Shown in pieces: positions 26,351-36,460 of a DNA stretch of 64,000 nucleotides. A program made the translations under genes and the position numbers. The stretch is from JBHYDC01 sp051861205. Lineage in GTDB: Bacteria > Pseudomonadota > Alphaproteobacteria > Rhizobiales > Pleomorphomonadaceae. The stretch lies in contig JBHYDC010000002.1 of NCBI GenBank assembly GCA_051861205.1, positions 62,001 through 126,000 of the forward strand, read 5' to 3'. Under the pieces are notes generated by a model. The model did not search any database, was not told where the DNA came from, and saw only the letters and a list, made by a program, of their open reading frames with translations. The first letter of the stretch is position 1. The number at the start of each line of letters is the position of its first letter.

Positions 26351-29300
26351 TCCTCGCCGCCCTCCTGGTCCGAGGCGATCGACCATTCCTTGACGCGGGC
26401 CAAGTGATCGTAATCGCCCCGGTCGCTCTGGCGAAACGGATGAGCGCGCGAGAGGTAGGGCTTGTCTGGGTCGCGGTAGGCTTCGATGAGCCCGATCAGC
26501 CGCCGCTCCGCTTCGGCGATCGTTTCTGGCAGATCCCTGACGAGGTCCTTTGCCGAGAGGCCGACGTAACGGCGCACCTCGTCCCGGCCGCGAATGCCTT
26601 TCAGCACCACATGCACGAGTTCCGACGTTTCCACTGGACCGACAACCCCAAACCCGCCGCGCGCGGCGATGGCGGCCTCAAGCGGCATTTGCGGGGCTTT
26701 TGCAGTGGCGATCTGCCGATCCGAGGGCGCGGTGCCGGATTTGAAATCCACGATCGAAACCCGCCCGTCGGGCTGGATATCGATCCTGTCCGCACGGCCC
26801 CTCAGCACGAAGCCGTCTTCGCCAGGAAACACCTGCCACTCGCCGGTTTGTTCCGGCAGCCGCTCCACCTGGCCGCATGTCGCTTCGAAGTCCTCGACCA
26901 CGAAGCCTGCGACCGCCACGAAACGCGGCCACCAAAGCGCATAGATCTCGGGATAGGCGCCAAATTCCTGGTCGAACCATCGTCGTCCAGTCTCGATCAG
27001 CGCGGTGACGGCGGATTTGTCATAGGGGTCTTTCCACACTGCGGCGAACTCCGCCAGGGCTGCATGCAGCACCGTACCGCGGGTGCCGAAGTCCGGCCGT
27101 TCGCCCAAGTCCTTCAGCGGTTCGAGCCTCAAGATCCGCCGGGCGTAGATCGCATAGGGGTCGCGAATCCAGGTTTCGATCTCGGTGACCGACAGCCGTT
27201 TCGGCCGGGCTGCGAGCGGTGGCTTGGGATTGGGCCGTTCGATTCTTTGCAAACGCGGCCCCTCGTCGAGGGCGCGCGCCCAGCGCACGAAATCCGCGCC
27301 ACGCGCTTCCATCGCCTGCGAGCGCTCCTTGCCGATCAACCCGGTCAGCCGTTGCAGGAAACGCGTCGGCACGGTGGGTGCACCCGCGCGCTTCAAGGAG
27401 CGCGTGAGCACGACGTCGGCGCAGCCCAAACTCTGAGCAAAGTCGTGGGCCGAAAGTCCGATCCGGGACTCAGGGGGCGAAAAGGCCAGCCCCGCCCGCA
27501 TTGGCCGCGATAGCCAAGGCCCGGTGTCGGTCGCCATCGGCCACACGCCTTCATTGAGGCCGCCGACGACGAGCCGGTCCACCGTCATCATGCGCGCTTC
27601 CAGCGGTCCCCAGATCGAAACGCGCGCCTGCGCATGGGGCCGGCGCACCGTCTCGCCCGCCATCAGCGCCCGCAGCATTGTCGGCGCTTCACGCGGACGG
27701 ATGGTGAGGTCCGCGCCGGGGGAGGCGAGGAATGCGGCGGCGAGTTCCGTGAAGGCGGTTCCGGCCGCCCCTTCGAACAAGCGCGCGTCGGAGCCTTCAG
27801 GGTCTGCCACCACCGCCCGCAGCGCGGCCATTTCGGCCTCCAGAAACCGAGCGAGGGTCACGTGCTCCTCGCTTTTCAGCGCTTCCAGAGGCCTCAGCGC
27901 TTCTCTGACCCGGCGCGCGATCCGCCTAGCATCGTCAAGCCGGGCGGCGTCCAGCATCGTAGCCGCTCGCCCTGCTGGGCTGCACAAGCGATCGGCTGCG
28001 GCGATGAGCGCATCGCTGCCGGCCGCCAGCCTCGGTCCTCGTAGAACCGCGAGTTCCAAGGCGCGCGCCGCCGCCCGCGCGCGCGGCCGATCCATACCGA
28101 AGCTTGCGAGCGGGTGTTTCATGAGCGCTACCAGCCCATTGGGCGGCAAACCGTCCAGCGCCACTTCCGCCGTCAGGAGCGCCAACACCCCGGTCCGAGT
28201 CCGCGCCATCGGCGTGCCGGCCGAATCCTCCGCCGTCACACCGAAGCGCGCGAGTTCATGGCAGACGCGCCGGGCAAGCCCCCGGTCGGGCGTTACCAGA
28301 GCCGCTGTTGCACCCGGTGTTTCCAGGGTTTCACGAAGCGCCAGCGCAACGCCGAGTGCTTCTTCCGCTTCATTGGCAGCCACCATCAGCTTCACGCCGC
28401 CAAGCGCGTCGCTCATCGCCTCGGGCGTTCGCTCGAAGGTCGCGGCCGACGTTGGCCAACTGTCGGTATACTCTGCCGGGAGAAGCGCTTCGGACACGAT
28501 CCGTGCGCGTAGGATTCCCGCTGCCGGAACGGCACCGAGCGGCCGAACGTCCCGTCTGTCGATCCCGATCGTGGACAGCAGCCGCGCCATGGCCGCCTGC
28601 GGATGGCTGGGTGCCCCCGGCAATCCCGTCAGATCTTCGAACATCGGCTCGGGCAGATCGAAATCCAACCCCGGCAGCACCACGGCCCCGTTGCCGAGCC
28701 CGGCGATCGACCGGATCAGCCGGGCCGTCGCCGGCACCGATCCCGTCGATCCCGCGGCGATCATCGGCCCGCGCGAGCCGTGTTCCTCAAGCCGCGCCGC
28801 TATGCCCAGCGAGATGCGCGTGCGCCGTTCCACCGGATCGAGCAGCGACATTTCCTTGAGGTGCTGGGGCCAAGCGGCTGTCGCGATCTCCAGGAACGTC
28901 AGCGTCATCTGCCACCAAGCGGCGTGGTCCTCCGGTACCAGACGCGATAGCTGCGTCCAGTCCACCGTCTCGGCGGCGGCCTGATCGAGCAGCGACAGGA
29001 GTTCCCGGGCCAGATGCACCGCATCCGCCGTCGAGCCTGGAACCTGGATGGGCTGGCCGGATGGCGTCAGCAACCGATCGAGGGAAACATGCCGCCGCCA
29101 ATCGACGATCAGCCGGGCAAGAGCCAGCAGCCGGTCGGATTCTCCGATCGCGGGCGGCAGATCGAGATCCACCGGGTCCACCAGCCCGAAGGCCTGATCG
29201 TCGTCGATATCGCCGAGTGGCCGGATGCGCGGCAGAATCGCTGCAGTTCCACCAAGGGCATCGAGAAACGCCCCCGAAAGCGCCCGGGCGGCGCGGCGCG

Positions 29301-29451
29301 TCGGCAGAAAAATCGTGAGATCGGCGAGCGCCAGCGGATCGTCCCGGAAGCGATGGCCCGGCACCAGATTTCCATCCAAGATGGCCCGGACCAGCGTCGG
29401 CAGGAAGGGCGCGCCGGGGTGAATGGAAAAGACGCGGGGCTCTCCTGTCAT
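26347..29451 (-). CDS. addB: Double-strand break repair protein AddB (alphaproteobacterial type)
   Basis: Partner of AddA in break repair, 1034 aa. The N-terminal part is a degenerate helicase domain (LTIFLPTRRAARAL in place of a canonical Walker A). The C-terminal PD-(D/E)XK nuclease is recognisable by LSVTEIETWIRDPYAIYARRIL and VSIVDFKSGTAPS. It is translationally coupled to addA and begins 5 nt after the murU-like gene. The pairing with addA settles the identity. Confidence 0.93.
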   Translation of the reverse strand: MTGEPRVFSIHPGAPFLPTLVRAILDGNLVPGHRFRDDPLALADLTIFLPTRRAARALSGAFLDALGGTAAILPRIRPLGDIDDDQAFGLVDPVDLDLPPAIGESDRLLALARLIVDWRRHVSLDRLLTPSGQPIQVPGSTADAVHLARELLSLLDQAAAETVDWTQLSRLVPEDHAAWWQMTLTFLEIATAAWPQHLKEMSLLDPVERRTRISLGIAARLEEHGSRGPMIAAGSTGSVPATARLIRSIAGLGNGAVVLPGLDFDLPEPMFEDLTGLPGAPSHPQAAMARLLSTIGIDRRDVRPLGAVPAAGILRARIVSEALLPAEYTDSWPTSAATFERTPEAMSDALGGVKLMVAANEAEEALGVALALRETLETPGATAALVTPDRGLARRVCHELARFGVTAEDSAGTPMARTRTGVLALLTAEVALDGLPPNGLVALMKHPLASFGMDRPRARAAARALELAVLRGPRLAAGSDALIAAADRLCSPAGRAATMLDAARLDDARRIARRVREALRPLEALKSEEHVTLARFLEAEMAALRAVVADPEGSDARLFEGAAGTAFTELAAAFLASPGADLTIRPREAPTMLRALMAGETVRRPHAQARVSIWGPLEARMMTVDRLVVGGLNEGVWPMATDTGPWLSRPMRAGLAFSPPESRIGLSAHDFAQSLGCADVVLTRSLKRAGAPTVPTRFLQRLTGLIGKERSQAMEARGADFVRWARALDEGPRLQRIERPNPKPPLAARPKRLSVTEIETWIRDPYAIYARRILRLEPLKDLGERPDFGTRGTVLHAALAEFAAVWKDPYDKSAVTALIETGRRWFDQEFGAYPEIYALWWPRFVAVAGFVVEDFEATCGQVERLPEQTGEWQVFPGEDGFVLRGRADRIDIQPDGRVSIVDFKSGTAPSDRQIATAKAPQMPLEAAIAARGGFGVVGPVETSELVHVVLKGIRGRDEVRRYVGLSAKDLVRDLPETIAEAERRLIGLIEAYRDPDKPYLSRAHPFRQSDRGDYDHLARVKEWSIASDQEGGEE

Positions 29452-29456
29452 GGCGG

Positions 29457-30194
29457 TCAGGCCGCCGAAAGGGCAATCGACGTTTCTGCCTCGCCGATCG
29501 CCTCGGGTGTTCCCACGTGCAGCCAGATCCCGTCCATCCGCATGCCGTAAAGCCGGTCTTCGGCGATCAGCCGGTCGAACACCCGGTTGAGCGAAAAGGG
29601 CGCTGCATCCAGCCCGTCGAAAACGCGGGGGTGGAAGATCGCCGCGCCGGCATAGACGAAGGGCGCCACCGTGCGCTCGGCCCGGCGCGAGAGACGGCCG
29701 GTCTTGTCCATTTCGAAATCGCCATGGCCCTCGTAGCCGACGCTCGTCACGGTCGAGGCCAACATCAAAATGCCGTCCATCCGCTCAGGATCCCAGCGCT
29801 CGGCCAAAACCTTCAGGTTCGGCCGCATTCCCTCGATCCAGATCGAATCCGAGTTGAGGTGAAAAAACGGCTCGCTCCCGATCGTCGGCATCGCCTTCAC
29901 CACGGCGCCGCCGGTGTCGAGCAACTGTTTGCGCTCGTCCGAGATCACGATTGCCGGCTTGCTGCGCTTGGAAACATGTACCTGCACGAGGTCGGCGAGA
30001 TAGTGCACGTTCACGACCGCCGTCTCGACGCCCGCTTCCACCAACCGGTCGAGCACCCGGTCGAGGAGGCTGCGTCCGGCGATTTCGACGAGAGGCTTGG
30101 GCGTGGTTGCGGTGATCGGGCGCATACGCTTGCCGCGCCCCGCGGCAAGCACCATGGCGGTTTTCGGGGCGGCGCTGTTGGGCTGGGTCTGCAT
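29457..30194 (-). CDS. murU: Nucleotidyltransferase, probable N-acetylmuramate-1-phosphate uridylyltransferase
   Basis: A 245-aa sugar-nucleotide pyrophosphorylase with the nucleotide-binding signature MVLAAGRGKRMRPIT and PKPLVEIAGRSLLDR. Members are often called mannose-1-phosphate guanylyltransferases. A MurU role (MurNAc-1-P + UTP to UDP-MurNAc) fits better, because the gene directly follows (24 nt) a fused TsaE-phosphotransferase whose kinase half resembles AmgK. AmgK and MurU form the known peptidoglycan-sugar recycling shortcut of Pseudomonas and Caulobacter. The substrate assignment rests on context. Confidence 0.82.
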   Translation of the reverse strand: MQTQPNSAAPKTAMVLAAGRGKRMRPITATTPKPLVEIAGRSLLDRVLDRLVEAGVETAVVNVHYLADLVQVHVSKRSKPAIVISDERKQLLDTGGAVVKAMPTIGSEPFFHLNSDSIWIEGMRPNLKVLAERWDPERMDGILMLASTVTSVGYEGHGDFEMDKTGRLSRRAERTVAPFVYAGAAIFHPRVFDGLDAAPFSLNRVFDRLIAEDRLYGMRMDGIWLHVGTPEAIGEAETSIALSAA

Positions 30195-30218
30195 GGAACT
30201 CGGGCTGTTCGGGAGGCT

Positions 30219-31748
30219 TCAGGCGATCAGGTCATGCCGTTCATACCAGACCCGAAGGGGTGCGAGAACCGGGTGGCGCAGCGCTTCCCCGATCAATCCG
30301 CGCACGCGCGGGATGTGGGCGAGATAGGCCGGCTTGCCATCCCGCCGAGCGGACCGGGCAAAGCCGCCAAGGATCTTCGTGTTGCGCTGCGCGGAGGCGA
30401 GCGCGAAGGCTTCCTCGAAGGCCGGGCGATCGAAGTCCGGCCCCCGCGCTTCAGCATAGGCATCCTTGATGGCTTGGCGCAGATCCGGCGGGATCGTCAG
30501 CCTGACGTCCGTGGCAAGCGACATGACGTCATAGGCGGTTGGGCCGATCATGGCATCTTGATAGTCGATCAGGCCGAGCCGCGTCTTCGGATCGCTCCCG
30601 CCCAGCCACATCAGGTTGGGTGAATGGACGTCTCGCAGAACCCAGCCTTGTTCGCTCGCGCAAAGTCTGTCGACGAGCGGTTCCCATAGGGCCATGAACG
30701 CGGCCCGCTCGCCGGGTGAAATCGCGTGGCCGGTGACATGCGGCCCATACCAATCCGGGCAGAGCGAAAGCTCCACGAGGAGGGCGCGCCGGTCATAGGG
30801 CGGCACGGTCCACGTTGCCTCGCCCGGCAGCTCAATACGGGCCGGCCAGCAAAGCTTGTCCTTTTCCGCCAAGAGCAGGGCCGCCGCCAGATAGCGCTCT
30901 TCGATGGGCTGCCCGTTTCGTACGATCGTCTCAGAGCCGAAATCCTCCTGGACGAGAAGGCCGCGCGTCACATCGGTCGCATAAAGCTTAGGAGCCTTGA
31001 AACCCTTGGCGCGCAAGGTCTCCCCGATCGCGACGAAGGAGGCCGGGTCGTCCTGCACATGCACGAGTTCGGGATAGGATAGCCCGTCGGCCAGCACGGG
31101 CTGCGGCCCGCGCCGGGGCCAGTTCATCGCCACCGCGCGCCGGTTGTCCGTGCGGATGCGCTCATGCGAGCGAGCGGACGCATCGCCCTGGAGATGCCGG
31201 CGGCGCGCGCCGGTAAAACCTGCCCCTTCCAGCAGGACACGGATCCGGAAACTTCTGTCGAGCCGTTCCGCCCAGCGATCCGCCGCCCCGCTCAGCGTGA
31301 AAACACGGGCATCATGGGTCGGCCCGTCCGCGATGGAAATTGTCAGCCGGTCGGCGGGTAGAGCACGGCCGGCGCGCTCCGGCCACTCCACCAAAGTCAC
31401 GCTCGTGCGGATCGCTTCGTCGAAGCCGATTTCGCGCAATTCGTCGGGATCGCCGAGCCGGTAAAGGTCGAAATGCGAAACGGCAAAGCGCGGCAGGTCG
31501 TAGGTTTGAACCAGCGTGAAGGTGGGGCTTGGAACCTCCAACGCGTCGTCGTCGGCAAGGGCCCGGATCAGCGCACGCGCAAACGCGCTCTTGCCCATGC
31601 CCAGATCGCCTTCCAGCGTGATGACGTCGCCCGGCCGCACGATCGCCGCCACGTCTTCGGCCAGCGACACCGTGCCCGTTTCGTTTTCGACCGCGTGGAT
31701 GAGGGTGAAGGTCATTGGCCGTTCCGGACCGGCGCCCGGCCGGTTCAT
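30219..31748 (-). CDS. tsaE: Fusion of TsaE (t6A tRNA modification ATPase) and AmgK-like sugar kinase
   Basis: A 509-aa two-domain protein. Residues about 12-150 are TsaE, with Walker A LEGDLGMGKSAFARALIR, PSPTFTLVQ, HFDLYRL and EWPERAG. TsaE is the ATPase that assists TsaB/TsaD in making the t6A37 modification of tRNA. Residues about 180-509 are an aminoglycoside-phosphotransferase-like kinase with the catalytic motif VLRDVHSPNLMWL and GLIDYQDAMIGP, like AmgK, which phosphorylates MurNAc/GlcNAc at the anomeric carbon. The ATG at 31748 overlaps the divL stop; an ATG at 31715 is the alternative start. Confidence 0.9.
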   Translation of the reverse strand: MNRPGAGPERPMTFTLIHAVENETGTVSLAEDVAAIVRPGDVITLEGDLGMGKSAFARALIRALADDDALEVPSPTFTLVQTYDLPRFAVSHFDLYRLGDPDELREIGFDEAIRTSVTLVEWPERAGRALPADRLTISIADGPTHDARVFTLSGAADRWAERLDRSFRIRVLLEGAGFTGARRRHLQGDASARSHERIRTDNRRAVAMNWPRRGPQPVLADGLSYPELVHVQDDPASFVAIGETLRAKGFKAPKLYATDVTRGLLVQEDFGSETIVRNGQPIEERYLAAALLLAEKDKLCWPARIELPGEATWTVPPYDRRALLVELSLCPDWYGPHVTGHAISPGERAAFMALWEPLVDRLCASEQGWVLRDVHSPNLMWLGGSDPKTRLGLIDYQDAMIGPTAYDVMSLATDVRLTIPPDLRQAIKDAYAEARGPDFDRPAFEEAFALASAQRNTKILGGFARSARRDGKPAYLAHIPRVRGLIGEALRHPVLAPLRVWYERHDLIA

Positions 31749-34273
31749 TCCGCCGCGACGGCTATCCGGGGGGCATTGGGAAATCGGCACGTCACGGTGG
31801 TGCCTTCGCCTTCCCGCGACAGAATTTCCACCCGGCCGCCATGCAGTTCAACGAAGCTTTTCACGATCGATAGCCCAAGGCCCGGCCCGCGCCGGCCCGT
31901 ACCGGCCGTACGGCTCTCGAAGCGCTCGAACACCGCTTCGATATAGTCCGGCGGAATGCCGGGACCATGATCGCGCACCTCGAACACAACCGCATCGCCA
32001 TCGCGTCGGCAGGTCAGGTCCACCGATCCGCCCTCGCCGCTGAAGGTTACGGCGTTGGAGAGGAGGTTGTAGAGGATCTGGCGTATGCGCTTTTCATCCG
32101 CGAGGAAAGTGCCGATGGTTGCCGGCACGTCACAGTTGAGCGCGATGCGCGACTCGGCCAGCCGGTCGCGAATTCCGGTTGTGGCGGCTTCCACCGTCGC
32201 GGCGATATCGACCTCCGACAGCTCCAGCTCCATGATGCCGGCGTCGAGGGTGGCAAGGTCGAGAATGTCGTTGATGATGGCGAGCAACGCTCCCGACGAA
32301 TCCATGATGTAGCCGGTGTATTCCCGCTGCTTGTCGTTGAGCGCACCGGCATTGTCATCGGCGAGGAGCTGCGCGAAGCCGATGATATTGGTCAGCGGCG
32401 AGCGAAGCTCATAGGAAACATGCTGGATGAAGGCGTTCTTGAGCTGATCGGAGGCCTCCAGCGCCTCGTTCTTCTCGACCAGCGCCCGTTCCACGTTGAC
32501 CGTATCGGTCACGTTCACGAAGGTGATCAGCGTCGCGCCGTCCGGCAGCGGCACCGTTACGAAATCAACCACGCCGCCGTCGCGCCGCTCGATGCGCCCG
32601 ACGAGGCGGGTGCGCGTGTCGGCCAGCCCCGTCACGGCCAGCCGTATCCGGTCCCACACCGCTTGATCGTCATGCACGGCCTGGCAGCGCGCGATCACGT
32701 CGTTGACATGCGGCCGGCCGGCGAGAATGTCCTCCGTCAGCCGCCAGAGTGCGGCGAACGACGGGTTCCAGAGCCGCAACCGCCCGTCCGAGCTGAACAC
32801 CGCGACACCCTCGGACAAATGGTCGAGCGTTTCGCCCTGCACGCGAATGAGCGCGTTGTAGCGGCTTTCCAGATCCAGCCGCTCGGTGACGTTTTCGTAG
32901 ACATAGGTCACGCCGCCCTGCGGATGGGGGTTGGCGATCACGCGCAGCGTTTGGCCACCCGGCAGATGCCACCAGTTCTCGCGCGCTTCCATGGCCTGAT
33001 AGGAGGCCAGCATGTCGCGCCGCCAGGAGCGATAGTCCGCCTGCTCGGGAAGTTTGCGCAGAACGCGAAGCTGGTCGAGAACCGCGCCGTCCTCGGGGGC
33101 CGATTCCAGGAACGGCGTTTCCAATCCGAACAGGCTGCGATAGGCCGCATTGTAGAACTTCAGCCGCCGGTCTGGCCCGAAGATCGCAACCGCCGTCGCG
33201 AGCTGATCGAGGGTGCGGGCATGGCTTTCTGTAGTGCGCCTCAGTTCGACCTGCACCCGCTCCAGTTCGCTCACATCGGTCGCGATGCCGGCGCTGCCTT
33301 CCGGGTTCGCCGCGTCCACCACGTCGAATACCCGCCGCGCGCCGGCCACCACGAGGGAAAGCCTCTGCTGGAACACAGGACCGGCTTGCCGGCTGGCCGC
33401 CACCGCGTCTCGGCCGGAGGTATCGAGCAATTCCAGACCGTTCTGCACGGCCTGAAGCGGATCCGGCGCGTCCACGGCGCGGGCATAGGCCCGGTTCGCC
33501 CAGGTCAGGCGGGCGTCCTTGTCGCGGGTCCACACCGGCATCGAAAGCGTTTCAAGCAGGGCGTGCAGGGTTTCCACCTCGCGCCGCTGACGGTCGTGCC
33601 GGTCGACGAGTTCGACATATTGCAGCCGCTCGCGCGTCAGATTGCGGATCCTCACGAAGCAGCGCGATCCGGCAGGCCGGCCGGACGCTTCCAGATGAGT
33701 GCCGGCGCCCGTGCGCAGGATTTCCGAAAAGCCTTCGCCGCGCTCACGCAGGACCCGGATCTTGTCCTCCAGGATCTGGCAGGACGCCGGATCAAGCCAT
33801 TGCCCGAAGGCCAGGAAGGCAAGCCGGCTGCGGGGCACGCCCGAACTTTCCGGCAAGGTGCCCATCACGGTCGGACCCGCGCCGGACCCGGAATAGATGA
33901 TCACGCGCTGATCGTCGGCGTTGAGAACCGCCTCGGCCCGGTCGGCGGCGAGCTTCAGATCGGCCGTTTCCTTCATCAGCCGTTCGAGCTGTTCTTCCGC
34001 CCGGCTGCGCGAGCGGATCAGCGCCGCCGCGCTCACCACGGCGAAGCAAAGCGCGCCTGTCAGAGCCGAAAGCCAGGCCACCTGCACGCTGTCGAACTGC
34101 ATGTTGCCCGTCGGCGTAAATCGAACCGCCTGGGCAAAGGCCGCCGCGGTCGGCAAAATGGTCAAGGCGGTACCGGCAAACAGGACGCGGCTGAGGGATC
34201 GCAGGCGATTCCACGCTTCAATCCGGCCGAACTCCGGCATCTCGTCCTCATCCGCCGCTCGTGAAACCGCCAT
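31745..34273 (-). CDS. divL: DivL-like cell-cycle kinase homologue with Tyr at the phosphoacceptor site
   Basis: An 842-aa membrane sensor with helices near 28-48 and 65-86, three or more PAS-like domains (about 230-590), a HisKA-like dimerisation helix (about 608-680) and an intact ATPase domain (NLLSNAV, VRDHGPGIP, GPGLGLSIV). The phosphoacceptor position reads HVSYELRSPL, with Tyr621 in place of His. That is the hallmark of Caulobacter DivL (Tyr550), which controls CckA and hence CtrA activity in the asymmetric cell cycle. It heads an operon with tsaE/amgK, murU and addAB; ahcY lies upstream behind a terminator. Confidence 0.9.
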   Translation of the reverse strand: MAVSRAADEDEMPEFGRIEAWNRLRSLSRVLFAGTALTILPTAAAFAQAVRFTPTGNMQFDSVQVAWLSALTGALCFAVVSAAALIRSRSRAEEQLERLMKETADLKLAADRAEAVLNADDQRVIIYSGSGAGPTVMGTLPESSGVPRSRLAFLAFGQWLDPASCQILEDKIRVLRERGEGFSEILRTGAGTHLEASGRPAGSRCFVRIRNLTRERLQYVELVDRHDRQRREVETLHALLETLSMPVWTRDKDARLTWANRAYARAVDAPDPLQAVQNGLELLDTSGRDAVAASRQAGPVFQQRLSLVVAGARRVFDVVDAANPEGSAGIATDVSELERVQVELRRTTESHARTLDQLATAVAIFGPDRRLKFYNAAYRSLFGLETPFLESAPEDGAVLDQLRVLRKLPEQADYRSWRRDMLASYQAMEARENWWHLPGGQTLRVIANPHPQGGVTYVYENVTERLDLESRYNALIRVQGETLDHLSEGVAVFSSDGRLRLWNPSFAALWRLTEDILAGRPHVNDVIARCQAVHDDQAVWDRIRLAVTGLADTRTRLVGRIERRDGGVVDFVTVPLPDGATLITFVNVTDTVNVERALVEKNEALEASDQLKNAFIQHVSYELRSPLTNIIGFAQLLADDNAGALNDKQREYTGYIMDSSGALLAIINDILDLATLDAGIMELELSEVDIAATVEAATTGIRDRLAESRIALNCDVPATIGTFLADEKRIRQILYNLLSNAVTFSGEGGSVDLTCRRDGDAVVFEVRDHGPGIPPDYIEAVFERFESRTAGTGRRGPGLGLSIVKSFVELHGGRVEILSREGEGTTVTCRFPNAPRIAVAAE

Positions 34274-34560
34274 TGTTCGAGCCTGTCCCGCGAAAGGTGA
34301 GCAGCCTTTCGAGGCGCAAGCGCGCGAAGTGTCATGGAGTCACAGTCGTTTTCGTCTGGCCGGACCTTGTCCAGCCTTCCCTACGATCCATGCCCATAAC
34401 CATGATCGGTGTCCTTCAGCCCCAAAGGAACAACCGAATCGCTTCAAAATAGCGTCTTTCCCAAAGGCCTCAAAGAGTCCGGCAAATGCTTCTTGTTATG
34501 CGGTGTTTGTACAAAACGCACAAACAAGCCTTGTTCATTCTTTGTTCATAGCGATAAAAA
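34274..34560. promoter_or_regulatory. divL upstream region with a cluster of short repeats
   Basis: No gene is seen here. The right half is AT-rich compared with its surroundings. It contains an inverted pair GTTTGT (34505-34510) / ACAAAC (34520-34525), a palindrome AACAA-gcc-TTGTT (34523-34535), and two direct copies of TTGTTCAT (34531-34538 and 34542-34549) 11 bp apart, about one helical turn. This is the only place a divL promoter can lie, since ahcY is terminated just upstream. The repeats may be regulator sites; no CtrA-type TTAA-N7-TTAA site was seen. Confidence 0.4.
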
Positions 34561-34603
34561 TGAGACGCCCCGCCGCCATAGTTTTGGCGAGCGGGGCGTC
34601 TCA
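34561..34603 (-). terminator. Strong intrinsic terminator of ahcY
   Basis: A 13-bp perfect stem, TGAGACGCCCCGC (34561-34573) with GCGGGGCGTCTCA (34591-34603), has a 17-nt loop. On the minus strand it is followed by TTTTTA. It begins 18 nt after the ahcY stop and separates ahcY from the divL operon. Confidence 0.93.
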
Positions 34604-34621
34604 CATCAGTTCAGCCAAGTC

Positions 34622-36019
<1,398 letters not shown>

Positions 36020-36120
36020 CGGCCGCTCCTTCCAGGTGGGTTCGATCATGCGCGGCACGCGGAATCCGGTTCCCGTGCGGTCCGGCATCTTATACGGTAG
36101 CCCCAGCCAGAAGGCAATCA

Positions 36121-36144
36121 GGATATAAAGATGCCTTTATATCC
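36121..36144. promoter_or_regulatory. Perfect 10-bp inverted repeat upstream of ahcY, probable operator
   Basis: The left arm GGATATAAAG and right arm CTTTATATCC flank the 4-nt spacer ATGC. It lies about 100 bp before the ahcY start, in an AT-rich promoter-like stretch between ahcY and the next upstream gene. Symmetric AT-rich operators of this kind are used by ArsR-family methionine-cycle regulators (SahR-like); that link is my inference. There is no T-run, so it is not a terminator. Confidence 0.6.
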
Positions 36145-36153
36145 CTTTAACAT

Positions 36154-36360
36154 TTACCATTCGCTTAGTTTCATATCGGTGTGGTAGTCGGTGCCCTCAA
36201 CCTCCTTGGCGATCGGCTGGCCGCAGATCACCCGGCCCTGAACCGGATCGAAGGTCAGGGAGGCCGGTCCAGCAAGGCTCCAGCCCTGGTTCAGCGCGGC
36301 TGTCACCCGGTGGCAGAAGGCGCTGTCGTCAGGTCCGGTGATGAAGCGATAGAGTTTCAT
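36154..36360 (-). CDS. DUF1737-like small protein
   Basis: A 68-aa protein starting MKLYRFITGPDDSAFCHRVTAALNQGW..AGP. This resembles the DUF1737 family, small proteins of unknown role with the pattern YRxxTGpDDaxFCxrVtxaLnxGW. Its 3' end is 10 bp from the ahcY operator palindrome. It is read in the same direction as ahcY, so some co-transcription is possible. Confidence 0.8.
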   Translation of the reverse strand: MKLYRFITGPDDSAFCHRVTAALNQGWSLAGPASLTFDPVQGRVICGQPIAKEVEGTDYHTDMKLSEW

Positions 36361-36460
36361 GGCGTGTCCACGAGGAGAGCGGCTCGGATGCAGACCATGC
36401 CCGGCCGCCTTGGACGACACAAGCGGGGCGAGACAAGCGAGGTGGCTCGTCCGTTATGGA

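Noticed and set aside
31967..34264. Long open frame of 765 codons opposite divL
   Set aside because: It is a shadow of the GC-rich divL coding strand. Its translation is His/Arg/Gly-rich without domain motifs, while divL has all kinase boxes.
36020..36120. SAM/SAH riboswitch in the ahcY leader
   Set aside because: I looked for the expected paired stems and conserved core and saw only the palindrome further upstream. A covariance search would be needed to exclude it fully.
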